Positions 7,292 to 13,661 of a stretch of 13,661 nucleotides of DNA are shown here, one piece after another. The DNA lies in assembly GCA_947379865.1 (NCBI GenBank), contig CANCOY010000097.1:1-13661 (forward strand), in the 5' to 3' direction. The notes under the pieces are model-generated. The model saw nothing but the letters and a program-made list of their open reading frames with translations. It made no database searches and was not told the DNA's origin. Made by a program: the position numbers and the translations under genes. The DNA is from Acetobacteraceae bacterium (lineage in GTDB: Bacteria > Pseudomonadota > Alphaproteobacteria > Zavarziniales > Zavarziniaceae). The number at the start of each line of letters is the position of its first letter. Position 1 is the stretch's first letter.

Positions 7292-7306
7292 GGTGCCCCC
7301 CCGGCC

Positions 7307-7331
7307 ACGCCTGTGCGATACGCCTGTGCGA
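7307..7331. repeat. Two direct 12-bp repeats in the rsmE-ubiA divergent region
   Basis: ACGCCTGTGCGA occurs at 7307-7318 and again at 7320-7331, a period of 13 bases. The pair sits in the 77-base space between the divergent rsmE and ubiA starts. It could be a binding site for a regulator, but 13 bp is not a full helical turn repeat, and a simple tandem duplication is equally possible. Confidence 0.5.
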
Positions 7332-7368
7332 CTTGATTGCCCGCCCTGAAGGGTCTTACACCAAGCTG

Positions 7369-8364
7369 ATGAGCCAGCCACCCCCCGTTGCCGCTGCCGA
7401 CCAGCCAGACCCCGCCCCCATCCCGGCCCCCGTCCCAGCTGACGCCCTGGATGGCAGCTGGGTGGGCCGCACGCCCCCTTGGCTGCGGCCCTGGCTGCGG
7501 CTGGCGCGGTTGGACCGGCCGGTGGGGGTGTGGCTGCTGCTGTTTCCCTGCTGGTGGAGTGTGGCACTGGCGACAGCAGCAGGCGCAGCGGGCCAGCCGC
7601 TGGTGGCGCGGCTGCCCAGCCTCTGGCTGCTGGGGCTGTTTGCGGTGGGCGCCATGGCCATGCGCTCGGCCGGCTGCACCTTCAACGACATTATCGACCG
7701 CGACATTGACGCGCAGGTGGCCCGCACCCGCCATCGGCCGCTGGCGGCGGGCACCATCCATCCCCTGGGGGCGGCGGTGTTTCTGGCGGGCCTGTGCCTG
7801 GTGGGCCTGGCCGTGCTGCTGTCATTTGATGGCTTCACCGTGGTGCTGGGCCTCGCCTCCATGCTGCCGGTGGCGATCTACCCGTTCATGAAGCGCATCA
7901 CCCATTGGCCGCAGGCGGTGCTGGGCCTTGCCTTCAACTGGGGCGCGCTGATGGGCTGGTCGGCGGTGCGGGGGGGTGAGGTGGCGCTGGCGCCACTGTG
8001 CCTCTATCTGGGCGGCATGGCCTGGACCATTGGCTATGACACGATCTATGCCCATCAGGACCGGGAGGATGACGCCATTGTGGGCGTTAAATCCACGGCC
8101 CTGCTGTTTGGCCGCTGGACCCGGCCGCTGGTGGCCCTGTTCTATCTTGCGGCCCTTGGCCTGTGGGCGGGTGCCATTACGCTCGCCACCCCCAGCTGGC
8201 CCGCCTGGGCCGGCCTTGCCGCCGCCGCTTTGCATCTTGGCTGGCAGGTGGCCACGCTCGACACCAGTGACGGCGCCAACTGCCTCGCCCGCTTTCGCGC
8301 CAATGTGGCCATTGGCTGGTGCCTGTTCGCCGGCCTTGGCGCGGCGGCCGTGCTGGGGGGCTGA
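7369..8364 (+). CDS. ubiA: 4-hydroxybenzoate polyprenyltransferase
   Basis: 331 residues from ATG 7369. The first prenyl-diphosphate/Mg site is NDIIDRDID at 106-114, continued by the family motif RTRHRPLAAG. The second is the acidic YDTIYAHQDREDD at 223-235, followed by GVKSTALLFG. These two Asp-rich motifs and about eight to nine hydrophobic segments define UbiA as an inner-membrane protein. It attaches the polyprenyl tail to 4-hydroxybenzoate, the first committed membrane step of ubiquinone synthesis. Residues 2-30 are Pro/Ala-rich and low complexity, longer than in E. coli UbiA (290 residues) and common in high-GC alphaproteobacteria. A TTG at 7333 in frame is an alternative but less likely start. 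The partner decarboxylase gene ubiD is at the right end of the window. Confidence 0.95.
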   Translation: MSQPPPVAAADQPDPAPIPAPVPADALDGSWVGRTPPWLRPWLRLARLDRPVGVWLLLFPCWWSVALATAAGAAGQPLVARLPSLWLLGLFAVGAMAMRSAGCTFNDIIDRDIDAQVARTRHRPLAAGTIHPLGAAVFLAGLCLVGLAVLLSFDGFTVVLGLASMLPVAIYPFMKRITHWPQAVLGLAFNWGALMGWSAVRGGEVALAPLCLYLGGMAWTIGYDTIYAHQDREDDAIVGVKSTALLFGRWTRPLVALFYLAALGLWAGAITLATPSWPAWAGLAAAALHLGWQVATLDTSDGANCLARFRANVAIGWCLFAGLGAAAVLGG

Positions 8365-8388
8365 GGCGGGGGGGATTTGCGATTGCCC

Positions 8389-8426
8389 CTGTCTGTCTGA
8401 TGTCTTATCCTGCATCAGACAGACAG
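8389..8426. promoter_or_regulatory. Perfect 14-bp inverted repeat, probable hipBA operator
   Basis: CTGTCTGTCTGATG (8389-8402) and its exact reverse complement (8413-8426) flank a 10-base spacer containing TTATCC. The repeat lies 24 bases after the ubiA stop and 21 bases before the hipB start. HipB proteins bind palindromic operators and autoregulate, so an operator is the best reading. The AT-balanced stem and lack of a clear following T-run argue against an intrinsic terminator for ubiA, although three Ts follow the right arm. Confidence 0.6.
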
Positions 8427-8447
8427 TTTGATATCGCAAAGCATATC

Positions 8448-8774
8448 ATGCCGCCCATTCCCGACGGGATCATTCACAGCCTGAAAAAGGCCCGCGCCGC
8501 CGCCGGCCTCAGCCAGCGGGCTTTGGCCGCGCGCGTCGGCCTGACACAGGCCCATGTCTCGCGCATTGAAAGCGGCAGCGTCGATCTGCAGGTCTCGACC
8601 CTTGCCGAACTGGCCCGCGCTCTCGGCCTCGAAGTACGCTTCCTGCCCCGCGCCAGCCTGCCCCTGGTGGACAGCCTCGTGCGCAACCTCGCCTCCCCCA
8701 CCGATGGGCCGTCCCCCAACCGGCCGCTCTACCGCATCGAGGATGAGGATGCGGAGGATGGGGACGATGGCTGA
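8448..8774 (+). CDS. hipB: HipB-type antitoxin, XRE-family DNA-binding protein
   Basis: 108 residues from ATG 8448. A Cro/C1-type helix-turn-helix spans about residues 8-63: LKKARAAAGLSQRALAARVG, then LTQAHVSRIESG as recognition helix, then LQVSTLAELARALGLEV. The C-terminal tail (96-107) is strongly acidic (EDEDAEDGDD), which may contact or shield the basic kinase partner. The gene overlaps hipA by 8 bases. HipB binds its own operator, likely the inverted repeat at 8389-8426, and neutralises HipA. An in-frame ATG at 8400 lies inside that repeat and would add unrelated residues, so it is not favoured. No clear Shine-Dalgarno sequence precedes 8448, so the transcript could be near-leaderless. 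Confidence 0.85.
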   Translation: MPPIPDGIIHSLKKARAAAGLSQRALAARVGLTQAHVSRIESGSVDLQVSTLAELARALGLEVRFLPRASLPLVDSLVRNLASPTDGPSPNRPLYRIEDEDAEDGDDG

Positions 8775-9993
8775 GGCCGACGCCCTCATCATCCGCCTGC
8801 ACGGTCAGGTGGTGGGCACGCTGACGCATCTGGGTGGCGACCGGACCATCTTCAGCTTCGCCGAAGCCTATATGGCTCCGGCGGACCGCCCCATCCTGAG
8901 CCTGGGTTTCAAGGGTGAAGCAGGGCTGCTGGCAGAGACCGTCCCCACCCAGCGCCGCCTTGCCCCCTTTTTTGCCAATCTGCTGCCCGAAGGGCCGTTA
9001 CGTACGTATTTGGCAGCGCGGGCCGGGGTGAATGCAGGGTGGGAGTTCCCCCTGCTGCGGGCGCTTGGCCACGACCTGCCGGGCGCCATCACCGCCACAG
9101 CGGCCGATGATGATGCCTCACCCGGCAGGCAACCTGCCCCGCCACCGGGCCAGGCCACGCCACCCGGTGGCGCCCTGCGCTTCTCGCTGGCCGGGGTGCA
9201 GCTCAAATTCTCGGCCGTGCGCAACCCGGGCCGTCGGGGCGGCCTGACCATTCCAGCCCGGGGCGAGGGTGGCGACTGGATCGTGAAGCTGCCGTCGGCG
9301 CATTTTGCCGGCGTGCCAGAAAACGAATTCGCGATGATGACCCTGGCCCGCGCAGTTGGCATAGACGTGCCAGAAATCGCCCTGATCGCCATGGACCAGA
9401 TCGCCGGCCTGCCAGAGGGGATCGCCGCTCTCAAGGCACCCGCTTTTGCCATCCGCCGTTTTGACCGCAGCGCCGCCGGCCCTGTGCATGTAGAGGACTT
9501 CGCCCAGGTCTATGGGGTCTATCCAGACCGCAAATACACGGGCGCCCGCCTGCGTGGCATTGCCAAGGTCCTTGCCGCAGAGGCACCGGTGGAGAGCCTT
9601 GACGAATTCATCCGTCGCGTAACCTTTACGGTTCTGATCGGCAATGGCGACATGCATCTCAAGAACTGGTCACTGATCTATCCTGACCAACGCCGGGCGC
9701 AACGGGCCCCAGCCTATGATTTCGTCTCGACCATCCCCTATATCCCGGGTGATAGCCTCGCCCTCAAAGCCTACAAGGCACGGGCCTTTACCGATGTCAC
9801 TTTTGCCGAAATCGCGGCGCTGGCGGCCTGGGCCGGGGCGCCTGCTTATGGCGCAGTTCAGATCGCGCGGGAGACGACCGGGCGCTTTCTTGATGCCTGG
9901 GGCCAGGAGAAATCATCCCTGCCCCTTGACGCCGCCACGGTCGCCAGCATCGACACGCATCTTGCGCGCCTCGCCCTGGGCACCGGGGACTGA
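8767..9993 (+). CDS. hipA: HipA-type serine/threonine kinase toxin
   Basis: 408 residues from ATG 8767, preceded by GGAGG at 8753-8757 inside the hipB end; the two genes overlap. Residues 45-105 are the HipA N-terminal domain (SLGFKGEAGLLAE, FFANLLPEGPLR). FSLAGVQLKFS (139-149) is the P-loop-like segment, with Ser140 at the place of the autophosphorylated serine of E. coli HipA. DWIVKLPS (170-177) carries the ATP-binding lysine, NEFAMM is at 186-191, IGNGDMHLKNWS (291-302) holds catalytic Asp295, and PAYDFVST (315-322) holds the metal-binding Asp318. All key residues are present, so the kinase looks active. HipA of E. coli phosphorylates glutamyl-tRNA synthetase and induces persistence; relatives target other tRNA synthetases, so the target here is open. 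Residues about 111-136 form a Pro/Gly-rich linker before the P-loop segment. Confidence 0.9.
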   Translation: MAEADALIIRLHGQVVGTLTHLGGDRTIFSFAEAYMAPADRPILSLGFKGEAGLLAETVPTQRRLAPFFANLLPEGPLRTYLAARAGVNAGWEFPLLRALGHDLPGAITATAADDDASPGRQPAPPPGQATPPGGALRFSLAGVQLKFSAVRNPGRRGGLTIPARGEGGDWIVKLPSAHFAGVPENEFAMMTLARAVGIDVPEIALIAMDQIAGLPEGIAALKAPAFAIRRFDRSAAGPVHVEDFAQVYGVYPDRKYTGARLRGIAKVLAAEAPVESLDEFIRRVTFTVLIGNGDMHLKNWSLIYPDQRRAQRAPAYDFVSTIPYIPGDSLALKAYKARAFTDVTFAEIAALAAWAGAPAYGAVQIARETTGRFLDAWGQEKSSLPLDAATVASIDTHLARLALGTGD

Positions 9994-10078
9994 AGACAGC
10001 ACCGGGTCATCTGCTTAGGAATAAATTTACCATCTTTGCCTAGGCTTCCCCCATCACACACGGGATGGGGAGGCGGCG

Positions 10079-10513
10079 ATGCCAGCTCAGGGAATGCAGA
10101 TCGAATTGCCCAGCCGCGATGATGCGGCGCTTGCGGCCCGGGCCGGGCGCACCCTGGCGGCCAATCTGCCCATGGGGGTTTTGCGGCTGCACCTCGATAA
10201 TTGGCAGGAGGTGGTGCTGCCCAAGGCCGCTGCGCGCCTGCTGGCCGACCTGCTGGCGGAACTGGGCACCGGCAATGCCGTGACCCTTGCCCCCATCCAG
10301 CCCGACCTGACGGTGCGCGAGGCCGCCCGCCTGCTGAACGTTGCCGCCACCTGGCTGGGGGAGCGGCTGGCCCAGGGGGACCTGCCCTTCAACCACGACG
10401 GCACCCGCCGCCGCATCCGCCTGGAAAACCTCCAGATCTATCGCGACACCCTGGCGGCCGAGCGCCGGGCGGTGATAGCGGCACAGGCCGGGGCCAGCCC
10501 CCAGCCCGGCTGA
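10079..10513 (+). CDS. Excisionase-family helix-turn-helix protein, orphan antitoxin-like (copy 1)
   Basis: 144 residues; GGGGAGG at 10067-10073 is a good ribosome-binding site. The N-terminal part (about 16-70) contains LVLPKAAARLLADLLAEL-like sequence (VVLPKAAARLLADLLAEL), and the C-terminal part (about 80-120) is an excisionase/MerR-like helix-turn-helix: LTVREAARLLNVAATWL, then GDLPFNHDGTRRRIRLENL. This arrangement is known to me from antitoxin-like proteins that precede PIN-domain toxins. Here no PIN gene follows: the stop is 29 bases from the end of the convergent MOSC gene. Its C-terminus (AGASPQPG) also lacks the family's ELAxQAQELGMGY tail, which its paralogue at 11600-12043 keeps. 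It may be a stand-alone regulator or an antitoxin left after toxin loss. Confidence 0.75.
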   Translation: MPAQGMQIELPSRDDAALAARAGRTLAANLPMGVLRLHLDNWQEVVLPKAAARLLADLLAELGTGNAVTLAPIQPDLTVREAARLLNVAATWLGERLAQGDLPFNHDGTRRRIRLENLQIYRDTLAAERRAVIAAQAGASPQPG

Positions 10514-10542
10514 CGCCCCGCCCTTATCGCCCTCAGTCGCCC

Positions 10543-11445
10543 TCAATCGCCCAGGCGCACCGTATCGCCCACGGTGATGTGGCCGGGGTGCAGCACGTCG
10601 GCATAAAGGCCGGCGCAGGGCAACTTGCCTATATCGGCCTGCAGCAGGCCGGCGGCAGTGCCAAGCGCCTCCGGGCTGGGGGCGGCGGCGGCCATGGCGG
10701 CGAAATCCACCAGATTGTGCCGGGCCACCGTGCGCAGGAAGGTGGGCGAGGCGGCATGGGGGCCATGGGCCAGCGTGGTCATCACACAGCGCATGGTGGG
10801 CATGGTCAGGCGCAGCACCAGGTCCGCCCCGATATGCAGGGTGCGGCCCAGCCAGCTGTTTTCCACAAAGCCCTCTGCGTCGCCGGTATCAAGGATCAGA
10901 TTGGGGCGCAGGCGCGCCACCATGCCCGCCGTCTCCGGGCTTGCCGCCTCAAAGGCCCGCAGGCTGGAGGTGGTAACAAGATGGATCGCCGCCAGATCCG
11001 AGAACGTGCCAAGGGCCGCCCCACCCAGCGGCGCCTGGGTAAGCGCCGCCAGATCGCCGCTTACGGTGCCGGCGGGAAATTCCAGCAACACGCCCTCTGG
11101 CGGTGAGGCACACAGCGCCACCCCCGGCCCAAAGGCCGCCGCCAGCAAAGCCTCGGCATCCGGCGCATCACTGCGGATGGTCCTGCCCTCAGGCGTTGTC
11201 ATCTGCACCGCCGGCGTGGCGCCGGCCGCTGCCGGTTCCGCCACATAATGCGCCTGCCAGCCCAGCAGAGAGCCAAAGCGCTTCACCGTCTTGGCACTGG
11301 CCACCACGCCGGTTTCCGTATTCACCAGCGCATAAGCCCGATCCCCCACCACCCCGTACCCCCTGACCTCCCCCGCCACCAGCGCCTCCCCGGCCATGGA
11401 TTTGACGGGATACCGCAGCAGGGCAGAGAGGGTGTTCTGGGTCAT
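10543..11445 (-). CDS. MOSC-domain (molybdenum cofactor sulfurase C-terminal-like) protein
   Basis: 300 residues. The N-terminal MOSC_N beta-barrel starts with LSALLRYPVKSMAGE (6-20) and includes GVVGDRAYALV (31-41). The MOSC domain proper includes HLVTTSSLRAF (155-165), RLRPNLILD (178-186), ENSWLGRTLHIG (195-206) and MPTMRCVMTT (215-224), with the conserved Cys220 expected to handle sulfur or bind the molybdenum cofactor. Relatives such as YcbX and mARC reduce N-hydroxylated compounds or carry sulfur for molybdoenzymes, but the role here is not fixed. It is on the opposite strand to the two flanking antitoxin-like genes. No strong ribosome-binding site precedes the ATG at 11445; the start matches the family N-terminus. 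Confidence 0.88.
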   Translation of the reverse strand: MTQNTLSALLRYPVKSMAGEALVAGEVRGYGVVGDRAYALVNTETGVVASAKTVKRFGSLLGWQAHYVAEPAAAGATPAVQMTTPEGRTIRSDAPDAEALLAAAFGPGVALCASPPEGVLLEFPAGTVSGDLAALTQAPLGGAALGTFSDLAAIHLVTTSSLRAFEAASPETAGMVARLRPNLILDTGDAEGFVENSWLGRTLHIGADLVLRLTMPTMRCVMTTLAHGPHAASPTFLRTVARHNLVDFAAMAAAAPSPEALGTAAGLLQADIGKLPCAGLYADVLHPGHITVGDTVRLGD

Positions 11446-11599
11446 GGGTGATGCTTTCGACGGGAGGACGAGGGCTGACGGTGCGGCGGGCTGGGAGCGG
11501 CGTCAAGGTGGCGGGCACGTTTTGGGTGTTGTGAAATACAGGCGCTATGGGTTACACCGTGGCTGCCCTGGATCGTCGGCCGATGGGAGGTGTGCCGCC

Positions 11600-12043
11600 A
11601 TGCCAACAACCAACCTTGCGCCCACCCTGCCAGACGCCAGCGACGCCGCCCTTGCCGCAGAGGCGGGGGCGAGGCTGGCGCCCCATCTCACGGGTGATGC
11701 CCTGCCCCTTCGCCTTGCCGATGGCCAGGACCTGCTGCTGCCGGCACGTGCCGCGCACCTGCTGCGCGACCTTCTGGCGGAACTGGCAGCGGGCCATGCC
11801 GTGGCCCTGCTCCCCCTTCCCGCCAATCTCAGCATCCAGCAAGCCGCCAACCTGCTGAACGTCTCCCGCCCCTACCTCATCCACTTGATCGAATCCGGCC
11901 GCCTGCCCTGCCACTACACTGGCCGCCAACGCCGCATCCCCCTCGCCGACGTGCAAGCCTTCCAGCGCCAGTTCGAGACGGAGCGGGAGGCGGCGATGAT
12001 GGAACTGGCCCGACAGGCGCAGGAGTTGGGGATGGGGTATTAG
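11600..12043 (+). CDS. Excisionase-family helix-turn-helix protein, orphan antitoxin-like (copy 2)
   Basis: 147 residues from ATG 11600, with GGGAGG at 11585-11590; an upstream open frame from 11396 is mostly opposite the MOSC gene and is rejected as start. It parallels copy 1 along its length: LLRDLLAELAAGHAVALLPL, then the helix-turn-helix LSIQQAANLLNVSRPYLIHL, then GRQRRIPLADVQAF. It ends in MELARQAQELGMGY, the tail I recall from antitoxins whose genes abut a PIN-domain toxin. The 131 bases downstream contain no PIN start and lead directly to ubiD, so the toxin is absent. It could regulate its own promoter or act on a toxin elsewhere in the genome. Function as antitoxin is inferred from family, not shown here. 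Confidence 0.78.
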   Translation: MPTTNLAPTLPDASDAALAAEAGARLAPHLTGDALPLRLADGQDLLLPARAAHLLRDLLAELAAGHAVALLPLPANLSIQQAANLLNVSRPYLIHLIESGRLPCHYTGRQRRIPLADVQAFQRQFETEREAAMMELARQAQELGMGY

Positions 12044-12174
12044 GGGGGGAGGGAACATCGCCTGAGTTCCAGCCTGAGTGGACATACCAGCGCCCCCCCG
12101 GAACGGGGACAGTCGAGCCCGCCCCCAAATAATGCTAAACCCTCCGCTCCCACCCCCCAGCGGAAGACAGTCCC

Positions 12175-13661
12175 ATGCCCTATCGCTCGTTGCGCGACTT
12201 TATTGAGCGGCTGGAGACGTCCGGGCGGCTGGTGCGGGTGACGGAGCCGGTGTCGACCGTGCTGGAGATGACCGAGATCCAGACGCGGCTGCTGGCCACA
12301 GGCGGGCCGGCGGTGATTTTTGAGAAGCCGATCATGGCCGATGGGCGCCTGTCGCCCATGCCGGTGCTGGTGAACCTGTTCGGCACGGTGGAGCGTGTGG
12401 CCTGGGGCATGGACCGGGAGCCGGCGCAGCTGCGCGAGGTGGGCGAGACGCTGGCCTTCCTGAAGCAGCCAGAGCCCCCCGGCGGCTGGCGCGAGGCGCT
12501 GGAACTGCTGCCCCTGCTGCGCACCGTGCTGGCCATGAAGCCAAAGACCGTCAGCAGCAGCAGCGCGCCTTGCCAGGAAGTGGTGCTGCGCGGCGACGAT
12601 ATCGATCTGTCGCAATTGCCCATCCAGACCTGCTGGCCAGGCGAGCCCGCCCCCCTGATCACCTGGCCCCTGGTGGTCACCAAAGGCCCCACAGGCGCGC
12701 GGGAGGATGCCTTCAACCTTGGCATCTATCGCATGCAGGTAACCGGCCGCAACACCACCCTGATGCGCTGGCTGAAGCACCGGGGCGGCGCCCAGCATCA
12801 TCAGCGCTGGGGCCAGGCCAAGCGCGAGCCCCTGCCCGCCGCCGTGGTGCTGGGGGCAGACCCCGGCACGATCCTGGCCGCCGTAACGCCCGTGCCCGAG
12901 ACGCTGAGCGAATACCAGTTCGCCGGCCTGCTGCGCGGGACGAAGGTTGAGCTGGTGGATTGCCTGACCGTGCCCCTGAAGGTGCCGGCCCAGGCCGAGA
13001 TTGTGCTGGAGGGCCATGTCAGCCTAGACGAATTCGGCGACGAAGGCCCCTATGGTGATCATACCGGTTACTACAATTCGGTGGAGCCGTTCCCGGTGTT
13101 TACCGTCTCGGCCATCACCATGCGCAAGAAGCCGATTTACCTCTCCACCTTCACCGGCCGCCCGCCCGACGAGCCCTCGGTGCTGGGGGAGGCGCTGAAC
13201 GAGGTGTTCATTCCCCTCCTCGTGCAGCAATTCCCGGAGATCGTCGATTTCTGGCTGCCGCCAGAGGGCTGTTCCTATCGCATCGCCGTCGTCTCGATGA
13301 AAAAGGCTTATCCCGGCCATGCCAAGCGGGTGATGATGGGCGTGTGGTCGTTCCTGCGCCAGTTCATGTATACCAAGTTCGTCATTGTGGTGGATGCCGA
13401 GATCAACGCGCGCGACTGGAAGGATGTGATGTGGGCCATGTCCACCCGCATGGACCCCGCCCGCGACATCACCGTGATCGAGGGCACCCCCATCGACTAT
13501 CTGGATTTCGCCAGCCCCGAATCCGGCCTCGGCGGCAAGATCGGCCTCGACGCCACCACCAAACTGCCGCCCGAGACCCACCGCGAATGGGGCCGCGTCA
13601 TCACCATGGACCCAGACGTGGTGGACACCGTCACCCGCAAATGGGCGAGCCTCGGCCTGCC
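12175..13661 (+). CDS. ubiD: UbiD-family decarboxylase, cut by the window edge
   Basis: 495 codons are visible with no stop; E. coli UbiD is 497 residues, so the gene is nearly complete. The ATG follows GGAAG by 8 bases. Key parts are YRSLRDFIERLE at the start, DLSQLPIQTCWPGE (144-157), TWPLVVTKG (163-171), the metal/prFMN-binding NLGIYRMQV (181-189), HRGGAQHH (202-209) and EGPYGDHTGYY (290-300), with the catalytic-type Glu290 and Asp294. The protein uses prenylated FMN (made by UbiX, not in the window) to decarboxylate 3-polyprenyl-4-hydroxybenzoate, the product of UbiA. The length and the DHTGYY region fit true UbiD better than catabolic relatives, but other UbiD-family decarboxylases share these motifs. 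A TAATGCTAAA stretch at about 12130 may be part of its promoter. Confidence 0.93.
   Translation, partial: MPYRSLRDFIERLETSGRLVRVTEPVSTVLEMTEIQTRLLATGGPAVIFEKPIMADGRLSPMPVLVNLFGTVERVAWGMDREPAQLREVGETLAFLKQPEPPGGWREALELLPLLRTVLAMKPKTVSSSSAPCQEVVLRGDDIDLSQLPIQTCWPGEPAPLITWPLVVTKGPTGAREDAFNLGIYRMQVTGRNTTLMRWLKHRGGAQHHQRWGQAKREPLPAAVVLGADPGTILAAVTPVPETLSEYQFAGLLRGTKVELVDCLTVPLKVPAQAEIVLEGHVSLDEFGDEGPYGDHTGYYNSVEPFPVFTVSAITMRKKPIYLSTFTGRPPDEPSVLGEALNEVFIPLLVQQFPEIVDFWLPPEGCSYRIAVVSMKKAYPGHAKRVMMGVWSFLRQFMYTKFVIVVDAEINARDWKDVMWAMSTRMDPARDITVIEGTPIDYLDFASPESGLGGKIGLDATTKLPPETHREWGRVITMDPDVVDTVTRKWASLGL

Noticed and set aside
8389..8430. The ubiA-hipB palindrome as an intrinsic terminator
   Set aside because: The stem is only about half G/C and just three Ts follow; position favours an operator.
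10513..10550. Near-tandem CGCCCTCA(G/A)T units between copy 1 and the MOSC gene
   Set aside because: Only two imperfect units in a 29-base gap, partly inside the MOSC stop region; likely chance or slippage.
12044..12174. Possible mobile-element end (CGGAACGGGGACAGTC near 12100) or PIN toxin remnant before ubiD
   Set aside because: No inverted partner, target duplication or PIN-like residues could be seen in any frame.

Overview
The window is GC-rich DNA, with strong G/C preference at third codon positions and long open shadow frames opposite real genes. Together with ubiquinone genes (ubiA, ubiD), a class III alcohol dehydrogenase, and HipBA- and PrlF/YhaV-type modules, this suggests a Gram-negative proteobacterium, most likely an alphaproteobacterium. 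No tRNA, rRNA, CRISPR array or complete insertion sequence was seen.

Layout. Positions 1-42 hold what may be the first 14 codons of a minus-strand gene that runs off the window. Positions 155-545 contain the relic of a PrlF-YhaV toxin-antitoxin pair on the minus strand: the antitoxin is frameshifted and internally deleted, and the toxin is cut off after its N-terminus. Positions 799-3279 carry three overlapping plus-strand genes: a polysaccharide pyruvyl transferase family protein, a family 2 glycosyltransferase and a TylF-type O-methyltransferase. They look like a small glycan-decoration operon.

Convergent to it, on the minus strand (7291 down to 3283), lies rsmE (16S rRNA m3U1498 methyltransferase), then a glutathione-dependent formaldehyde dehydrogenase (class III ADH), then, after a single base, a 694-residue FMN/4Fe-4S amine dehydrogenase. 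The last is related to trimethylamine dehydrogenase, but its substrate-pocket residues match histamine dehydrogenase. The tight coupling suggests that the amine dehydrogenase releases an aldehyde, possibly formaldehyde, that the ADH removes.

From 7369 on the plus strand come ubiA, an intact hipB-hipA toxin-antitoxin operon behind a perfect 14-bp inverted repeat, and a small helix-turn-helix antitoxin-like protein. A minus-strand MOSC-domain protein and a second paralogue of that antitoxin-like protein follow. Neither paralogue is followed by the PIN-type toxin I would expect. The window ends inside a nearly complete ubiD decarboxylase gene, which with ubiA gives two steps of ubiquinone synthesis (prenylation and decarboxylation of 4-hydroxybenzoate).

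The main theme beyond housekeeping genes is a concentration of toxin-antitoxin loci in different states: one dead, one apparently intact, and two antitoxin-only orphans.
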